Source of the DNA: Burkholderiaceae bacterium
GTDB lineage: Bacteria; Pseudomonadota; Gammaproteobacteria; Burkholderiales; Burkholderiaceae
Length of the DNA stretch: 64,000 nucleotides
Assembly (NCBI GenBank): GCA_947448625.1
Contig: CANFOT010000005.1
Coordinates: forward strand, 1-64,000
Reading direction: 5' to 3'
Position 1 is the first letter of the stretch. Every line of letters begins with the position of its first letter. Below the pieces are notes generated by a model, which saw only the letters and a program-made list of their open reading frames with translations, searched no databases and had not been told where the DNA came from. Position numbers and translations under genes: made by a program. Of the stretch, positions 61,717-64,000 are shown in pieces.

Positions 61717-62727
61717 TTAAAAAATGAGGAGACTAAGGTAGTAAACCGCCATAGACATCAATGCAGTCGCAGGAATCGTGAAGATCCAGGCCCAAACGAT
61801 ATTGCCCGCAACACCCCAGCGAACAGCACTGGCACGCTGAGTAGAGCCAACGCCAACAATAGCCCCAGTGATTGTGTGGGTAGTAGATACCGGAACGCCA
61901 AGAGCGGTTGCCATAAATAAGGTAATCGCCCCACCTGTTTCAGCGCAGAAACCACCGACAGGTTTGAGTTTGGTGAGCTTCTGACCCATCGTCTTAACAA
62001 TCCGCCAACCACCAAACATCGTACCCATCGCAATTGCAATGTAACAACAAATAATGGTCCAAGTAGGCGGCATGCTCGCTCCCGCTTCTGCATAACCAGT
62101 GATGATCAGCAACAGCCAAATAATACCAATGGTCTTCTGAGCATCATTACCGCCATGACCCAAGCTGTATGCGCTAGCAGAAACTAGCTGTAGACGTCTA
62201 AACCAGCGATCGGTTTTGGAGAGGTTGGCATTGCGACAAACCCAAGCTACCAACAACATCATCAAGGAGCCCAGCAAGAATCCAACCAAAGGTGAGATGA
62301 AAATAAAAGACACGGTCTTGATAATTCCTGACCACACCAAACCATCAACACCAGCCTTAGGCAAAGCCGCTCCAACGAGGCCGCCAATTAGGGCATGGGA
62401 AGAGCTAGAGGGAATGCCGTAATACCAAGTAACCACATTCCAAATAATGGCACCCACGAGGGCTCCAAAGATCACGTGCAAATCTACTGCACTGGGATGA
62501 ACGATCCCCTTGCCTACAGTAGCAGCAACGCTGAGATGGAAAATGAAAATCGCTAAGAAGTTGAAGAAGGCCGCAAATACAACCGCCTGCTGGGGTTTAA
62601 GAACCCCGGTAGAGACAACGGTAGCAATCGAGTTAGCAGCATCATGAAATCCATTCATGAAGTCGAATGCCAAAGCCAGCGCCACCAAAAGCGCTACCAC
62701 CCAAAATGCGACTTCTATTGAGGCCAA
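61717..62727 (-). CDS. pitA: Low-affinity inorganic phosphate transporter (Pit)
   Basis: 336 residues, start TTG at 62727. PHO-4/Pit family: FDFMNGFHDAANSIATVVSTG, the GGANDAQK-like SLGHGGNDAQKTIGI, and GVPVSTTHTITGAIVGVG in the repeated transport domain. About ten helices. Metal-phosphate/H+ symporter. Located 11 bases after the DUF47 partner gene. Confidence 0.94.
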   Translation of the reverse strand: MASIEVAFWVVALLVALALAFDFMNGFHDAANSIATVVSTGVLKPQQAVVFAAFFNFLAIFIFHLSVAATVGKGIVHPSAVDLHVIFGALVGAIIWNVVTWYYGIPSSSSHALIGGLVGAALPKAGVDGLVWSGIIKTVSFIFISPLVGFLLGSLMMLLVAWVCRNANLSKTDRWFRRLQLVSASAYSLGHGGNDAQKTIGIIWLLLIITGYAEAGASMPPTWTIICCYIAIAMGTMFGGWRIVKTMGQKLTKLKPVGGFCAETGGAITLFMATALGVPVSTTHTITGAIVGVGSTQRASAVRWGVAGNIVWAWIFTIPATALMSMAVYYLSLLIF

Positions 62728-62738
62728 CTTATTTAACC

Positions 62739-63386
62739 TTAAGAATTTTCAAGAACGATGCCTTCAACCAAATTGGCAACATCCTCACATTTATCGGTAA
62801 CTTCCTCGAGCAACTCATAAATGCGTTGCAGCTTAATCAGCTCTCGCACTTCAATGTCTTCGCGGAATAACTTAGTAATGGCGGTGGAGAGCAAACGATC
62901 TGCTCCGGACTCTAGATGGTCGATCTCATCACAAGTCTTCAGGGCTGCCTTTGCAACCTCTGGATCAGAGATGTCTTTTAGCATGCCCACAGCGTTTCTC
63001 ATACCAATACAACATTGATTGCAGAGCTCAGCCATGTGCAACATCTCATTAGTCATTTGCTTGACGTTATACAAGTGCATGGCTTCCGTGCCGTTCTGAA
63101 TCAAGTCAGCAACGTCATCCATCGTATTGATGAGGTCAAAAATCTGGTCGCGATCAATCGGCGTAATAAATGTCTTGTGGAGGCGACGATGCACTTCTTT
63201 CACAACATCATCGCAAGCGTGTTCTGCGCTATCCACGTCTTGCGTGTATTTCGCACGCAACGCTTCATCGTTGTAATGCTCGATGAATTTCAGAAAAGAT
63301 TCGGATGCCGCAACAATATGCGCTGCATGCTCATTGAACAATTCAAAGAAATTGCCATCGTGAGGCATTAACTTACTGAAGAACAT
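62739..63386 (-). CDS. DUF47/PhoU-like Pit accessory protein
   Basis: 215 residues. All-helical PhoU-like: MFFSKLMPHDGNFFELFNEH, DSAEHACDDVVKEVHRRL, TPIDRDQIFDLINTMDDVADLI, and CDEIDHLESGADRLLSTAI. Usually paired with Pit transporters and thought to regulate them. Same-strand neighbour 11 bases from pitA. Confidence 0.92.
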   Translation of the reverse strand: MFFSKLMPHDGNFFELFNEHAAHIVAASESFLKFIEHYNDEALRAKYTQDVDSAEHACDDVVKEVHRRLHKTFITPIDRDQIFDLINTMDDVADLIQNGTEAMHLYNVKQMTNEMLHMAELCNQCCIGMRNAVGMLKDISDPEVAKAALKTCDEIDHLESGADRLLSTAITKLFREDIEVRELIKLQRIYELLEEVTDKCEDVANLVEGIVLENS

Positions 63387-63453
63387 AATTCACGATCCTT
63401 TAGGAACAAAAAGTTGCGAGATTGGCTAACTTGTCGACATTCTAAACAATGCC

Positions 63454-63648
63454 TTAATTCGATACGGGAAATCCGGCATCTGTTATAAGCTCTGCGGCCA
63501 ATTCAGGGGAGAGGGTTGTTTCGAGGGTGACAAGTTGAGCTGCCAGGTCAGCCTGTACTTGAGCATGGGGGTCTTGAGCTTGCACCGCCCGTGTAACCGC
63601 ATTAATACAGCCACCACAAGTCATTCCTGAAACCTTGAGCGTAAACAT
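63454..63648 (-). CDS. copZ: HMA-domain copper chaperone (CopZ-like)
   Basis: 64 residues. GMTCGGCINAVTRAV carries the metal-binding CxxC of HMA domains; the whole protein is one such domain (FTLKVSG...ITDAGFPVS). Likely a cytosolic copper chaperone. Divergent, 76 bases from the copA-like gene, which has its own CxxC domain. Confidence 0.88.
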   Translation of the reverse strand: MFTLKVSGMTCGGCINAVTRAVQAQDPHAQVQADLAAQLVTLETTLSPELAAELITDAGFPVSN

Positions 63649-63724
63649 GACTGCCCCCTTATTTAACTGTCAAAATAGTGCTTGTTGATGGCTTTTTTCC
63701 ACCCTACGGTAGATTATCTTCCAT

Positions 63725-64000
63725 ATGACCCCCCAAAAATCGACTAATTCCGAGTTTTTTACCTTAGATATAGGCGGAATGACCTGCGCCTCATGCGTCA
63801 GCCGGGTAGAAAAAGCCTTAGACAAAATTCCTGGGGTTGAGGCGGCCACCGTCAATTTAGCCACTGAGCAAGCACGCGTTCGTATAAAGCGGGGCTCCTC
63901 TAACCTAGCGGACATCATTGCCTTAGTTAAAAAAACGGGTTACGAGGCCAAAGAAAGTTCTATTCACAGCCACATAGACAAGAATTCCGCCAAGTCTTTT
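63725..64000 (+). CDS. copA: Copper-translocating P-type ATPase, N-terminal part
   Basis: The frame opens at ATG 63725 and runs past the end of the window (92 codons visible). The visible part is an HMA domain, [23 protein letters not shown] with CxxC, then [12 protein letters not shown] and [12 protein letters not shown], followed by a linker. This is the N-terminal metal-binding domain of CopA-type ATPases. The catalytic DKTG motif lies outside the window; identity rests on the domain and the divergent copZ-like gene. Confidence 0.8.
   Translation, partial: MTPQKSTNSEFFTLDIGGMTCASCVSRVEKALDKIPGVEAATVNLATEQARVRIKRGSSNLADIIALVKKTGYEAKESSIHSHIDKNSAKSF

Noticed and set aside
61549..61920. Plus-strand frame between apbC and pitA
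   Set aside because: It overlaps the conserved C-terminal end of pitA on the other strand and has Arg/Asn-rich shadow composition.
63670..63918. Minus-strand frame opposite the start of copA
   Set aside because: The plus strand encodes a clear HMA domain with CxxC; the minus frame has no recognisable feature.
1..64000. CRISPR arrays, insertion sequences, integrase/prophage genes, tRNA or rRNA
   Set aside because: None was recognised by reading both strands; gene order and composition look uniform.

Overview
The window looks like an ordinary chromosomal segment of a free-living betaproteobacterium of the Burkholderiales, most likely Polynucleobacter or a close relative. This is inferred from gene content and moderate G+C, not from any search. 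Typical signs are several orphan Bug/TctC-type binding proteins, a phasin-like protein, 3-hydroxybutyrate dehydrogenase, the Burkholderiales-style formate dehydrogenase cluster (DUF3305/DUF3306/polyferredoxin), TcuAB and c-type cytochromes. Genes are tightly packed, with no non-coding gap above about 300 bases. I saw no rRNA, tRNA, CRISPR array, insertion sequence, integrase or prophage gene.

Layout. 1-6.4 kb: tail of ribosomal protein L31 type B, a GT-C glycosyltransferase/MATE pair, two small envelope proteins, a Bug receptor, and a DsbB-like protein with a tiny DUF5993 partner. 6.4-12.1 kb: enoyl-CoA hydratase, lipoprotein hydrolase, FAH-family enzyme, SemiSWEET, cytochrome c5, and feoAB behind a Fur-box-like palindrome. 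12.1-14.2 kb: a ModE-HTH/molybdate-binding-domain regulator divergent from the tungstate-binding protein gene tupA. 14.2-28.9 kb: mixed housekeeping genes, including GNAT, YbgC thioesterase, RhlE helicase with a hairpin at its start, an Hc1-like small basic protein, a phasin, truncated hemoglobin, LOG protein, beta-CASP nuclease, NnrD and nitrobindin. 28.9-34.7 kb: a same-strand catabolic block tcuA-tcuB-FAH hydrolase-Bug receptor-class V aminotransferase. 34.7-39.3 kb: EamA exporter, FMN-dependent lactate dehydrogenase, DUF4239 protein with two small ORFs, and an old yellow enzyme. 39.3-42.4 kb: oxyR divergent from rubrerythrin-rubredoxin-FAD reductase. 42.4-49.5 kb: PuuD-like membrane protein, 3-hydroxybutyrate dehydrogenase, YqaA, acyl-CoA dehydrogenase plus CoA-transferase, then a [2Fe-2S] protein/EEP phosphatase/cardiolipin synthase operon. 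49.5-61.6 kb: tupBC, convergent with a large formate dehydrogenase locus that ends in apbC. 61.6-64 kb: Pit phosphate transporter with its DUF47 partner, copZ-like protein, and the start of copA.

Functional links. The most interesting one joins two distant loci. TupA and its likely oxyanion-sensing regulator lie at 12-14 kb, while the permease and ATPase tupBC lie 36 kb away, tail to tail with the formate dehydrogenase operon whose cofactor needs tungstate or molybdate. The formate dehydrogenase locus encodes a Tat-exported Cys-type catalytic subunit, a four-cluster ferredoxin subunit, a cytochrome b subunit, a TorD chaperone, a polyferredoxin, DUF3305/3306 proteins, a short Tat protein and a small lipoprotein of unknown role. 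The oxyR/rubrerythrin/rubredoxin/reductase block looks like a complete NAD(P)H-driven peroxide reductase system. All functions are family-level readings of the sequence and none were tested here.
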